A stretch of DNA of 64,000 bases, from the NCBI GenBank assembly GCA_029948255.1, contig JALIZF010001882.1, positions 620,001 through 684,000 of the forward strand, written 5' to 3'. This DNA comes from Telmatactis stephensoni (Eukaryota; Cnidaria; Anthozoa; Actiniaria; Isophelliidae). The stretch's first letter is position 1, and every line of letters starts with the position of its first letter. A program made the position numbers and the translations under genes. Under the pieces are notes generated by a model that was given only the letters and a program-made list of their open reading frames with translations, was not told the origin of the DNA and did not search any database. This document shows positions 33,292-44,313 of this stretch, piece by piece.

Positions 33292-33452
33292 TCCTTTGAT
33301 GAGAACAAGAAATCCATATCCTTAATGGAAGAAAGCAAAACATTGGAGGGGGAAGGGGAGGGGAGGGGGGTAAAGGACGACGAGAAAAATAAAATGAATA
33401 AAAAGCAGGTTTCAACAGCAAACTCCTGGTCTAGCGTAACTATTTGGTATTA

Positions 33453-33458
33453 AATAAA
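33453..33458 (+). terminator. Candidate MSH3 polyadenylation signal AATAAA
   Basis: AATAAA lies 162 bp beyond the MSH3 stop codon in otherwise gene-free sequence. Confidence 0.4.
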
Positions 33459-34129
33459 TTCAGCGATTTTGTATGTAATTCAGGCACTTGTTTTTATATT
33501 AACCATTTTGAAATTGCGGAATCGCGTTGAATCATGGGATTGTTTTTGGGGAACGCACTTTTCAGATATGCTACAGTGCAACAAATATGAGAGAAGTAAG
33601 TAAAATATAGAAAAATATGATTAAGATTAGATACTTGCAATCGTTTACAAGTACCTTTACTGCAACCGCTTAAAATGAAATGACGCTTCTGCTAAAATAG
33701 TCCTATGAATTCAACTCGAATTGTGATTTCGGAGAGATGACGTCATAAGACAGAATTTTTAGTTTACGAAATTTTGCTTCTGCTTTAATAGACCTTAATA
33801 GAATTCAGTTTGATATTGGCCGAGATGTGGGCAGATGAATATATATTTTTTTCATTACGTCACACTAGTTCGCTACTCTATCGTTCCAGGAACATCTCGT
33901 CTTTATATAAACAAAGTCCCAGAGAGCCTGTCATATGTTATATTAAAAGTCCCTATAACCCCTAGCGGCGGAAGTGCACGTAATTTAAGGGACAAACGTC
34001 TAGTCACGGCATTTAGACTGAAAGAAAGAGCACAAAATAGCTATAATAATACTTTATTCAAATTTCAATTAAATCATTGAAAACTTGAAAAGGAGAACCA
34101 CGAGGTTAGCCCTATGGAAAAGGTCTCCT

Positions 34130-34849
34130 AACAACAGCAAGTAACTTTGGAACTTTGGAACTTTGTTTATTTGCCAGTAAATAATAATAATATTACACAT
34201 CACAATACTATAATAAAATTGGCGAGGAAATTTGACATAAAGCCCAATGGCTTATCAAAACTTGTCAAATCTCCTCTTTACATTTAAGCTATGCTGACAA
34301 GATGGCACGGTACGGTTGTGTATTTGAATTATTTAGTTCCATACAGTAGCCAGCTAGATCATAGATTTTTTTTTACAAAATAGATTTTTAACAATAGGTT
34401 TTTTACAAATGGATTGTTTACAATAGATTTTTTTTACAATAGATTTTTTTACAATATATTTTTTTTTACAATAGATTTTTTTTACAATAGATTTTTTTTT
34501 CAATAGATTTTTTAAATAGGAGTCTTATAACATGAGGTAATCATTAGTAATGTGAATACAGATCTTTTTTAAGCTTATTGATAAAGGATGGAAGTGAAGT
34601 GCTATTTATAAGTTCATTATCTAATTGATTAAAAAGCAATGGACCTTGATATTTTATCGAAAACTGACGAAGCTTAGTTCGAGCAAATTTTATATGAAAA
34701 AAATTCTTACATCTCGTATTATAACTATGAACTTCATTTTTAATTGTGAGCATATCTTTAAAACAATTAGGAAGAAGATCGTTTTTATAAGAAAACATAA
34801 ATTTCCCTATTTGTAGTGTTTTGATATCATGGATATCAAGTGATAACAT
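34130..34849 (-). mobile_element. 5'-truncated LINE: reverse-transcriptase C-terminus and 3' UTR
   Basis: At 34849-34544 the minus strand reads about 100 residues with the typical end of jockey/CR1-type ORF2 proteins: HSYNTRCKNFF, then KYQGPLLFNQLDNEL and SFINKLKKDL before the stop. Downstream on that strand lie a variable tract of TAAAAAAATCTATTG units (34360-34525) and an AT-rich 3' UTR. The catalytic part of the reverse transcriptase is absent, so it is inactive. Confidence 0.7.
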
Positions 34850-35345
34850 GCATGACGAGTATGCGCGAACCGCGCGCTGTACAGAAGTGCCTCAATTACG
34901 GTTTTAACCTGGCTTAGGGCTACCTCTCTCAAAAGTTTCCCCAAAGTTTTTCGGAGCAATGCAGTCGAGTGCAGAAGTACGAACACCTAGAAATTATATA
35001 TCCTTTCAAAGTTATCCATTAGTCCAAGACAATAGAATTTGGAGACATGCGCAAATGTTATCACTTGCTGCTTCTCCTAACAAAAAGAAAAACAATATTT
35101 ATAATGTCGCGTTCCCACGCACTTGGTTACTCTCGTAGCGTCAAGGTTGGGTCCGCTAATAACCAGATCACAATTATAACTGAGCTTTATTCTCTTGATT
35201 TACAATCACAATTGCAATCGGTAAAGGAGCATAAAGGAACGAAATGTACAAACTCAAATAGTAGAAAGGAAACTAAGATAACTTACATTCGATGCTGACT
35301 CCAATGAGATTCCAATCTGCAAAACTATTTCTTGGGGCTTGCAAC

Positions 35346-36679
35346 TGTCGTGAAATGACGTAATGTGTAATTAGTGATGTCATTTTTGATTAGCCGTTGC
35401 TGTAAGATGCTGCTGTGCTTTTGGACTTTTTTGCTCTTCGGGTACACTCCTAGTTTATCTGGTTGAATGGACTCTAGGTCATCGGTTGGATTTCTGCCAA
35501 TATTGTTGAAGTATCGGACTCTATTGCTAGGAAGGGCAGGGGACCGAATGAAATAATGTGGTCAAGGGTGGACTGGATAAATATATGAGCTCATACTTGA
35601 ACTAGCACATGAATTTGAGTGTGGGGTTGGTAAATCCAGTTTAACACTACTCATCAGGGGTTAAGATATTAAACTGTTGTCATTATGGTGGATGACAAAC
35701 GTGTTTCATACTTCAAGGCCTTGAAGCTTATAACCCTACACGTGATTACCAAGCAAATTGCATGTGATAGTGGTAGGGGTAAAAGAAAAACCGGGTATAA
35801 GGCGAACACCGGACTTACGACTTAGGTGTAAAACAAAGTGGGGACAAAATATGGCCAAAACTGTGGACTAAAAAGGTGAAATAACCAAGAAAATATAAAA
35901 AGGATTTAGCGAGTAAGGGGTTAAGTGTGTTGCTCACCTTTGATGTGTATAAAAGGTCTGAAAACCTGTGGATTATGATTCATTTGCAGTTACCGAGCTT
36001 GGAAAGTTTAAGCTTTACCGAACTGGAGAGGAGCTTAACGTAAAAGCCGGTAGGAAAGGAAACGTCAGGGAATTTGAAGGGAAATACGCGTGACTCCGCA
36101 AAAACATTTGAAAAAACCGGTGAACTGTAGCCCTGTTGGAATTAGTGCAAAAGTTGGTAAGAGGATAAGGATTCTTCGAAAAAATGGAGAGGGGAAGGAA
36201 GAGTGAGAGGAGAATCGAGTGAAAATGAAAGAAGTGGGGAAAAAAATTGGATAGGAAAGGAAAAACCAAGGCGACGAATGAAAACTAGCCAAGAGACGAT
36301 AATTGGGGTCCCTATGTAGAAAAGTGCACCAAGGGTGGGAAAAGGGGGACTGGGGGGAATAACAAAATGGCGGTCGGTAGTGATGGATGGACTGTGAATC
36401 CAAAGGAAAAGACCAAAACTACGAGTGTGGACGGAGTATAGGGAAGAGGTATAGGTGGGTCAACAAATAGGTAAACAAAGATTTACAAAAAATAGATATT
36501 GTATTATTAATTATTATTAATTAGTAATTATTAGTAATTATTATTATTATCGGCCGGGGAGGGTGTCGTGAAATGACGTAATGTGTAATTAGTGATGTCA
36601 TAGGGGGCGTGCGTGTCAATTAGTGGCAATAAAAAGATCGAACAACCAGGGATCTCGTGTAGTTACGTAAATCGTAACA
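35346..36679 (+). mobile_element. BEL/Pao-like LTR pieces: 38 bp LTR-start repeat and a complete short LTR
   Basis: TGTCGTGAAATGACGTAATG and the following 18 bases occur identically at 35346-35383 and 36564-36601. The second copy follows a purine tract (GGGGAGGG), contains AATAAA, ends in ACA at about 36679 (TG...CA borders) and is followed by a primer-binding-like TTGGTGCCGAAACCCG. Between the copies lies 1.2 kb of degenerate, GA-rich sequence with no coding region. It may be a rearranged tandem LTR arrangement. Confidence 0.55.
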
Positions 36680-36702
36680 TTGGTGCCGAAACCCGTGCCA
36701 AA

Positions 36703-36890
36703 ATGTCAGATCTAACGAGATTGAGATCGGTACGAGGCTCCTACAAAGGCCACTGTACACAAGACCTGAAAAAAGCAGGAAAACTACTAGCCTCCGAGAC
36801 ACCAGACCATGCGGAATTGAAAGCCCTTGCAGACAGATTGACGCGTAGAGCCGAAGAAATAGCGCAAATGGAAACCCCTGAACAAGTCTG
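36703..36890 (+). pseudogene. BEL/Pao-like gag N-terminal fragment
   Basis: An ATG just after the primer-binding-like site opens about 60 residues of basic, helical sequence (SDLTRLRSVRGSYKG ... LKALADRLTRRAEEIAQ) as in N-termini of BEL/Pao Gag proteins. It then runs into unrelated sequence. No protease, reverse transcriptase or integrase is present. Confidence 0.5.
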
Positions 36891-36939
36891 CTGCCTGTTC
36901 TGCCCCACCAACGGGTTTTCAAGACACTGGTACCGAAAC

Positions 36940-37190
36940 CCGTTAATGGGTTTGGGGGCTCAAGATTCTTCGCGTGATCTCATCGTGTATTAAAATGCAA
37001 ATTCAAATCGCTGATCCGAAACACTCAAAACGTTCAAGTACATACTTTGGTAATTTGAGCTCACAACATTATAAGAAGGATACTACAAGATCGAACCCAT
37101 CGGATTTCACTAGTACTTGACCTTGACAAATTTTAGTCCAACGTAAACAAAACGAACCTTCAAACCCGTTAATGGGTTTGGGGGCGTGTC
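36940..37190. repeat. Direct repeat AACCCGTTAATGGGTTTGGGGGC
   Basis: The motif occurs at about 36940-36963 and 37160-37185. Each copy contains the small palindrome AACCCGTTAATGGGTT. The sequence between them has no gene. Confidence 0.5.
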
Positions 37191-37379
37191 AACCTCATTC
37201 CCAGGCCCTTTTCCCTTCGCTTAAATCGCCATTGACCTCACTGAGACAGACCGATTTCCTAAACTCATTGTAAACTTTCATGCTTCATGCACGCAAAGTG
37301 CGAGACAACAATTACAGAAAAACAACCTTTGAGTCACCTTTGAGTCGCCTTTGAGTCACGTACATCCGTCCAATGAAAT

Positions 37380-37750
37380 GAGTAATAATAATAATAATAA
37401 TAATAATATGTTCTTATATAGCGCTTATACAGGTCTGTTCTAGGCGCTGTAAACAAAACAAAACAAAAAAATATACAATCATAAATCAAAAGCTAACTTA
37501 AATAAATGAGTTTTAAGTTCTTTCTTGAAAGACGAGAGACTGTCAATACCACGGATAGACGATGGAAGTGAGTTCCACAAAACAGGAGCAGAGACAGAGA
37601 AGCAGCGATAACCATAGGTTTTGAGATTGAAAGGTTGAGTAGACAGCAGTAATTCTTTGGAGGACCGGAGAGTTCTTTTAGGTTTGTAGACAGATATTAA
37701 TTCAGTAATATATGAAGGAGCAAGACTCCTAAGAGTAGCTAAGAGTAGCT
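37380..37750. mobile_element. LINE/SINE 3'-end-like fragment with (AAT)n
   Basis: An AAT run at 37381-37410 is followed by TCTTATATAGCGCTTATACA and AGGCGCTGTAAACAAA, an arrangement seen at ends of invertebrate LINE-derived repeats. There is no open frame. Confidence 0.4.
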
Positions 37751-38679
37751 AAAGTTCATTGAATATATGTAAACACCGTAACGCAAGAGTCATGATGATC
37801 AGGTCGTATCCTCCATTCAACCTCCCCCTTCAGTAGTGCCCTCTGATTTTTGTTTGTGACCCCTACTCCGATGTTGAAAAATCTCTTACTTTTCTTAGCA
37901 ATAGTTACGACGAGTTGAATACTAAATTCAAAGCACTGGAGACACAAAACAAATACATTGTAGATGGCCATACAAGACTCAAATGTAACCTGAACAACTT
38001 TACAAATGAATTAGAGCAGGTTAAGGATGATCTAAACGATATGGAACAATATATACAATACAACTTTATTATTGGTACTTTGGTATAAGTTCTTTATACA
38101 TGAGTAGAACCCAGTAATTTTTAAAAAGATAGAGATTAACATATATTTAAATATATAAATATATAATCTAACTCCAGTTCTGAATCAAATCCATACAAAT
38201 AATAAGTTCTTCAGTCATTGACAATATTTGTTGAGATTGACATTACTACTTGAAACTAGACGCACAATGGTGCGTTTACTCGTGCCCAGGTGGAACTGAG
38301 CCTTGCGTAGGACGCAATTCATTACAGATCTTCACCTTTAAAATGCACCAGTCATATCATTAGATGTTGCAGATCTCTGAGGAAAGGGAGTTTGTGAAGT
38401 TTTTAATTGATGTGCTTTAGTTTCTGAAAAATCATTTCTCCATTGTTCGAAGACCACAGAAAATGAGCTTATCCACCTGTGGCCTTACATTACCTAGATG
38501 CCAATATTGCATTCACTCGGCCGGGGCTACTGGAGAGGCAACCGTATACATAGGCAAATGACTACTTTAGTGTGTATTAGTCGTTAAAGAACAAAAAAAA
38601 ACCAATGGGTCTACAGTCTATAGTCTATTACTACTGAATTATTAGTTAGAAGTTTCAGTTTATAAGGTGAATAAGAGAA

Positions 38680-38818
38680 AAAATGACAGTAAATTTAAGA
38701 TTGGATATTTTCTTAAGATTCGTTCGGAAAAGCGCGTTGGATGGCACGAGCTTGCCATCCAACGCGCTTTTCCGAACGAATCTTAAGAAAATACCCAATC
38801 TTAAATTTACTGTCATTT
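38680..38818. repeat. Near-perfect 139 bp palindrome
   Basis: Arms of about 62-65 bp (left beginning ATGACAGTAAATTTAAGATT; right ending AATCTTAAATTTACTGTCAT) surround a loop of a few bases around GGCACGAGCTTGCC. Only one or two mismatches are visible. It is probably a young foldback element. Confidence 0.85.
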
Positions 38819-38999
38819 CTCCTGTATTACATCTTAGGAGCTGAAAATTTGCACTTTTACTAATATCGAGGTGCTCTTTCTATTTCTGGCGTTCATTTTG
38901 ACGGTGCTTGATTTAGGGGAGATAGGGTCACGTGACCTGTTAGTGCATATGGCCTATATATTGGGGGAGAATATTCTAATATTCTATGCATACAAATTT

Positions 39000-39013
39000 C
39001 AGCTCACTGGTTT

Positions 39014-39045
<32 letters not shown>
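39000..39045. repeat. Poly-T tract
   Basis: About 32 consecutive Ts followed by GAGGAGGG. It may be the reverse-oriented poly-A tail of a retroposed sequence, but no source can be named. Confidence 0.6.
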
Positions 39046-39764
39046 AGGAGGGAAAACCAGATGATCTTTAGAAAAGCACTCAAAACAAGGCAGAAAACAA
39101 ACCGCCATTTAAGGTTTCGTCAACATCAAAAATGCCAGTCATATAAAAGTCATCCCTATGATAAATAAATTAAACAGTGAAAGCACACAGAAATCAGAGT
39201 CGAAAGTCAAGCTTATTCATTCATAAAAAGTCCAGAAGTCATCCACATAAAAAAGGGATATCGAGGGGAAAAGTAATACATGCATGCTAGTTTGAATTCG
39301 GTGCTGAATAGTATTTTCAATCTCGTCGGCATCGTCGACATTGTCAACAAGTGCCATTAGATTAAATTTAACGAAGTCAAGAGGCTTGGATTTTACCTTG
39401 ATTGAGCCTTATATCCTTCTTTACTGGAACTTCTATCACATTACTTTACAGTGTAGGTCATTGCTGTTATCATTCAGCGTTCCAAGGAGAAAATCGAACA
39501 GAATAAACCTCAACATTTTAGCCGTGTTTTTCAAGATCGCGAATCATATCTTGGAATGTTTTGACCTTTCGCGCGTAGCCTCGTTTTCGTGACAGTGGTC
39601 CTTAAAGGCTTCTGGGTATTTTACCAATTTGCGACGTAGATAGATTGACGAAAAGGTAAACCTTGACTCGTGCCGGCCTAAAGGCCTGGGCACGAGTAAT
39701 TAGTTATGTTTGTATATACCTATATATATATATAGAGAGAGAATAAGTGAAGAGGTGTTCTGTC

Positions 39765-40098
39765 CAACGATGCACTCCCAGTAAAAGGATCCTTGAGGAT
39801 TCACAGTCTGCACTTCATAGAAATATCTTGAATTTAGTTGAAAGAGAAGGCAGGCAACTTCTAATGTCCAAAAAAGCTTTAATAAAGACGTTTCGACCTT
39901 CGGTCTTCTTCAGTAAAAGTAAATAAGGTAAAATAAAACCATCCCCTTCTTTTACCTTGTACATATTTTTTAATAGTTTTATTTTACCTTATTTACTTTT
40001 ACTGAAGAAGACCGAAGGTCGAAACGTCTTTATTAAAGCATTTTTGGACATTAGAAGTTGCCTGCCTTCTCTTTCAACTAAATTCAAGATACCTATAT
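39765..40098. mobile_element. Inverted pair of Penelope-type repeats with hammerhead-like cores
   Basis: Two inverted copies (about 39825-39945 and 39970-40098) end near TATATA runs. Each contains CTGAAGA-AGACCGAAGGTC-GAAAC-GTC, which fits the hammerhead core CUGANGA, a GACC/GGUC stem II and GAAA, with a minimal ACGU stem III and a GUC cleavage triplet. On the plus strand the core is 40002-40028, and on the minus strand 39912-39886. No reverse transcriptase frame is present. Confidence 0.6.
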
Positions 40099-40109
40099 AT
40101 ATATATGTA

Positions 40110-40935
40110 GCTATAATCTTACGCGCGCTCTTATTGGTCAGAAAGCTATGAACTATTTGCCCATGGGCTGCACTGCGCGCGTTCTATCTTCGTCATCGTC
40201 TTTTTCAAATCGTTCGTTTTTAAGATGGCGACACATATAACGCGAGCTCTGATTGGCTGAAAAATCTATGAACTATTTCCCCATGGGCTGCACGGCTCCG
40301 TTTTTTAACGTTCTACGTGTAGGCTCTGTTATAAATCAATTAGACAACATGAATAAATTTCCAAGTTAATATCAAATAACTATGACAGCTTGTCAGTCAA
40401 TTTGATCTTTCGAACAAATCCCCATAAAAAAGGGTGCATTGTAACTTAAAGTTAGTTGTTGCGTTGAGTCTGGTCTTAATTGATTAAAGAACCAACCGAG
40501 AACAAGTCTCTACTGAGTGTCCCTAACGATTTTATAGTGACCGCACTGCTATATATTTTCACAAACATGAAATTTCTAGACAAAGTAAAGATTTGTACAT
40601 ATTTACGTTTTTAATTTGCATATCTTACAATGCTTTAATGGCCATGAAATGTGTAGGATTAAGAAACAACTTGGTGATATTGAAGTAAGAAAAAAATTCG
40701 TCGAGGGAATATTAAACTAAGTTTTCTAGCTTTTTATGCTCCGTAATCAGAGATGGGTCATAAGGTGGCTGCTACGTGTTTGTGTATGCTCTGATTGGCC
40801 AGAAAGCTATGAATTTTTTGCACATGGGCTGCACTGCGCACGCACTTTCTTCGTCATCGTCTTTTTCAAATCGTTCGTTTTTAAGATGGCGATACATATA
40901 ACGCGCGCTCTGATTGGCTGAAAAATTCTGTTGTC
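40110..40935. repeat. Two diverged copies of a CTCTGATTGGCT / AAGATGGCGA repeat
   Basis: Segments 40113-40325 and 40783-40930 share CAGAAAGCTATGAA, CATGGGCTGCACTGCGC, TCTTCGTCATCGTCTTTTTC, AAATCGTTCGTTTTTAAGAT and GCGCTCTGATTGGCTGAAAAA. Related words recur near 48395-48420. No gene is seen. Confidence 0.65.
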
Positions 40936-41117
40936 TAACTGATAATTGTATGTAAATGTGTAAATGTGCAACTGTCTCGTAATGAAAGCGTCCTTGCATA
41001 CCTTCGGCTCGATCACGTTGAGCTGCGCCCTTCGTAATTCAGCTGCACATTTCAAAAGCAGCAGCCATTCAATGTGTACATCCAATCTATGTGTAAAACC
41101 ATTTTATTTTCTCTCAG

Positions 41118-41757
41118 GAATTTAGTGAGGCCAACCAATGGATTTCCAGGGCTCAACTCCAGGATCCTGAGTTTCCCATGGGACCTTCGAAATTTTAAGG
41201 CTGTTGTTACTTCCTATGTTCACGTCCTGGATAACATTTCCAGACAAAACCTTGTCCAAGAAATCTCACGACGTTTTCAAAGAGAAGTTCTCGAGAAAGT
41301 GGGAAAACTCGAGCTGCAGCTTATTCACGGGGACTTGAATGAGCACAATGTCATCATTGGACAGGACCCTAATGGTGAACTGTCTACACACGGGTTCATC
41401 GACTTCAACGATTGTAACCGTTCTTACCGAGTTCTTGACTTCGCCATGGCCATAGCATACATCATGATGGAGTCTGTGAGAAAGAATTTTGACGTCATTC
41501 AAGCTTCTGGTCACGTGTTTGCCGGCTACCAATCAGAGTTTCCTTTGGGGCCTGTCGAAATTAACATGCTGTTAGTTTCTGCCAAAGCTCGTATCTGTCA
41601 GTCTTTGGTCCTGGGAGCTTATCAGTATAAGTATATTTCGCCCGACAATGAGTATCTTCTTTATTCATCGAAAAAATGGTGGAAAGTATTGGAAGATCTA
41701 GAATTGATATCAGAACAGGATATTTGGAGAGTCTGGAAAAGATGCTGTAGCAAATAA
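41118..41757 (+). pseudogene. Orphan second exon of a hydroxylysine-kinase-like gene, frameshifted
   Basis: A CTCTCAG acceptor precedes GAATTTAGTGAGGCCAACCA, the conserved start of exon 2 in the three downstream paralogues. The exon is 640 bp (3n+1). Between 41172 and 41180 (TTTCCCATG) one extra base throws the frame into a TAA at 41196-41198. After the shift the rest is fully conserved: IHGDLNEHN, FIDFND, the ASGHVFAGYQSEFPL block and a C-terminus ending RCCSK. No first exon is found in the 7.8 kb between MSH3 and this exon. It therefore looks like a truncated duplicate, although an assembly indel cannot be excluded. AATAAA follows at 41912-41917. Confidence 0.8.
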
Positions 41758-42093
41758 CAGACGAGGAGAACTTGGAAGAATTGCTATAGCAAAATAACAG
41801 AAAAACAACCGACCCACCACTCACCAAACCATGTAAACTTACAACATACTTCACCATTATACCATGCACGACACACCAATCCGGCATACCAATGGCGCAA
41901 TAACACGATGAAATAAATAAAATAAAACATTCGTACAAATTTGTTTTTGAGTACCTTGGGGTTAGGGTTATTATCAGGAACTATTTTGGATTTTTGGATT
42001 ATATTTAGGGTTGGTATTAGGATTAAGTATGTAGAGATAGGAGTTCAATGATGAATTGAATGTTTATATTAGTGCTGAATTTACATCCAAACC

Positions 42094-42165
42094 CTTGGTA
42101 GTCAGTAAAGACATGGACTTGGAAGTTAGAGATCTAAGGTTCAACTCTCCGTGTGGGAGGACAAA
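42094..42165 (+). repeat. tRNA-derived SINE or tRNA pseudogene remnant
   Basis: GGTAGTCAGTAAAGACATGG, GACTTGGAAGTTAG, GATC and AAGGTTCAACTCTCC follow the order A-box, anticodon-arm-like sequence and B-box of tRNA-derived SINE heads. No acceptor-stem pairing is evident, so it is not a functional tRNA. Confidence 0.4.
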
Positions 42166-42179
42166 TATTTTTAAAAAAC

Positions 42180-42868
42180 TACTCAAGCATGTTAAGGCCT
42201 GGGTCATTGGGCCGAACTAAATAACCTAAAATTGCAATATCTCTACCAATATTAATTGTACTTAGATATAATTTTGGCCCATAGTCATAATCAGGTTCCT
42301 TAACATTTTTATTTGTGTATGGTCAGAATTCGGAGGTCACGTGACCTATAGGATGAAAAAATATTAATTTGAAAATGGGCCGGTGAAAATGCATTTAATG
42401 AAGACTGTTTTTGATGTGTAACTGTTAAGGACATCTAGATAAGTTAGAAACTGCCTGGAATGGATGACTTCATTTAAACGGTGAGGAGTAAGATGCAAAT
42501 TTGTAAATACCTGGTTTGGTCACGTGACCTCTTTTACCAAATATCTCCTTAACAATCAATGATGGACCACCATTCCAGGCAGATTTTGAAAGACAACCCC
42601 AAAAGTCATAAATTGACATCTCATTCATTATTTCACTTTACGTCTCTATACGGCCCATTTTCCATTGAATTTTTGTCATTTTCTATATTACGTAGATGGT
42701 CACGTGACCAAGCGTTCCCCATTTTGTCAATGAGAATTTTTCAAAATCGACCAATTCTAACACGTCTCCAAGTTAGAAAGCGAAATGTTCAATATTTCTC
42801 TTGAAATGTAAAAAAATACCATTTTATGCTAAATAAAGGCCTGACCCAGGCCTTAACATGCTTGAGTA
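42180..42868. mobile_element. Inverted-repeat element with three GGTCACGTGACC palindromes
   Basis: The left TACTCAAGCATGTTAAGGCC TGGGTCA and the right TGACCCAGGCC TTAACATGCTTGAGTA are perfect inverted ends of about 27 bp. The 12-bp palindrome GGTCACGTGACC occurs at 42335-42346, 42518-42529 and 42698-42709. It is non-coding. Confidence 0.75.
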
Positions 42869-43390
42869 TAGACACTAATTGATGGGTAGATAGAAGGTAG
42901 AATAGAGAAAAAGATGTGGGTCAATGTTGAGAAAGGAAAAAAAGAGAAGAGATGGTAGAGGATGAAAGGAATTCCATTTTACAAATGCTGTAAAGCCTAA
43001 AATTATAATTAATGTAAGATCAACCTCGTAAAAATGCGAGAAGGGAGAGCCTGGGAACGAGGTTGATGTACGATACAAATTAACCTAGAGGTTAAATCCA
43101 AAAAATGACCTGAAATCAAATTTTGTCCTGTAACATATATAGAGAGAAACATATAGAGAAGGAAAAGGAAGCCTAGTCAATGACAGGGAAGTCAACTAGG
43201 GTGGTGGTGCCTATCGAAGGATAGGAAATCACAAAGAAGTCATGACAAAGTAGTCATGTTCACAGCATTTATACAATTTGTCTGCGCATGTCTGTGTTTA
43301 TTGTTTGAAATCCATTTCTGATCGAATGCAAGAAATTTTTTGTTGGCGCTCTGGTTCTTCAAAATTATGTTCAACTAACAAAATAGTCAT

Positions 43391-43533
43391 GCGCGGATCC
43401 AGGGGAGGTGAAATGGGTGAATTTTCACCCCCCTTTTTCTGAGTCCCAGACCTCAAACGCCTCAACCAGGCTTTGGTTCTATTACATTATTACAAAAATT
43501 CACCCCCCATTTCAAAATCCTGGATCCGCCCCT
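43391..43533. mobile_element. MITE with GCGGATCCAGG ends
   Basis: GCGCGGATCCAGGGGAGGTG with AATTTTCACCCCCC at left is mirrored by TTCACCCCCCATTTC and ATCCTGGATCCGCCCC at right. It lies upstream of the first intact kinase-like gene. Confidence 0.7.
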
Positions 43534-44313
43534 GATAGTGAAATATAAGCAGTCTTCCTACCGCTAGTGCGCTGTGGATAATGATTTTAATCGAAGGCAC
43601 CCCATGCCAGATGGGAAAATATTACGCGTCAAAGTCAGTATAAAGTGGTAAGAAGGACCAGAACTCCGCACTTTTGAGTTATCTTGTGGGCGCTAAATTA
43701 TATATAAGATGCATTAAGCAGTGGAAGTTATTACCAACACGTTACTGTGTGAATTGGAACCAATTAGGGAATTTTAGACTTTAGCGATCGTTGAATAATT
43801 AGCAATCAATTACCGGAATGTCGTACTTTTACACGCGAAATTTTTCCAAAATTTTACATCTTCCACAGCGCCCCCCAGCAAAATTGTTCAATAATTGGCT
43901 TTTTTCATGGTTCTTACATGCAAAACTGAGCTATTTTGGTCAAAACTCGTGGTCCCTCGATCGGTAGATTCCAAGCAGTGTTTACAACATGGTTCAGGCC
44001 TTGTTCCATTGTGATAAATTTGACCAAAATCCAATCACCTATATTTTATCATCTTCAACATTTTATCCTGAAAATAATGACCTATTTTGATATGCGGGAA
44101 GACATACAGGTTATTCCGTTTGAAGAATGAGATCGCCAACGAAATGTTCCATGTCAACAAAAATTTTCTTGCATTCGATATGAATTAAATTTGAAACCAA
44201 AAACGCAGACAAATTGTATACATGCTCATGTTCACAGTGTATCAGATGATTGATTGTACAGGAGACATTTTATGTAGTCATACATGAAGTACTAAGCCTT
44301 CGACCGTAGAAAG

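Noticed and set aside
33835..34080. 81-codon plus-strand frame after MSH3
   Set aside because: No motif, no splice or poly-A context, and it borders a LINE remnant. Treated as chance.
37756..38080. Possible coiled-coil LINE ORF1 remnant (plus-strand words such as ELNTKFKALETQNK)
   Set aside because: It is suggestive of a retrotransposon ORF1 but too short and degenerate to claim.
41266..41532. Conserved antisense frame in exon 2 of the kinase copies (also at 47591 and 53323)
   Set aside because: The similarity between copies follows from the sense-strand protein conservation. There is no start context or independent domain.
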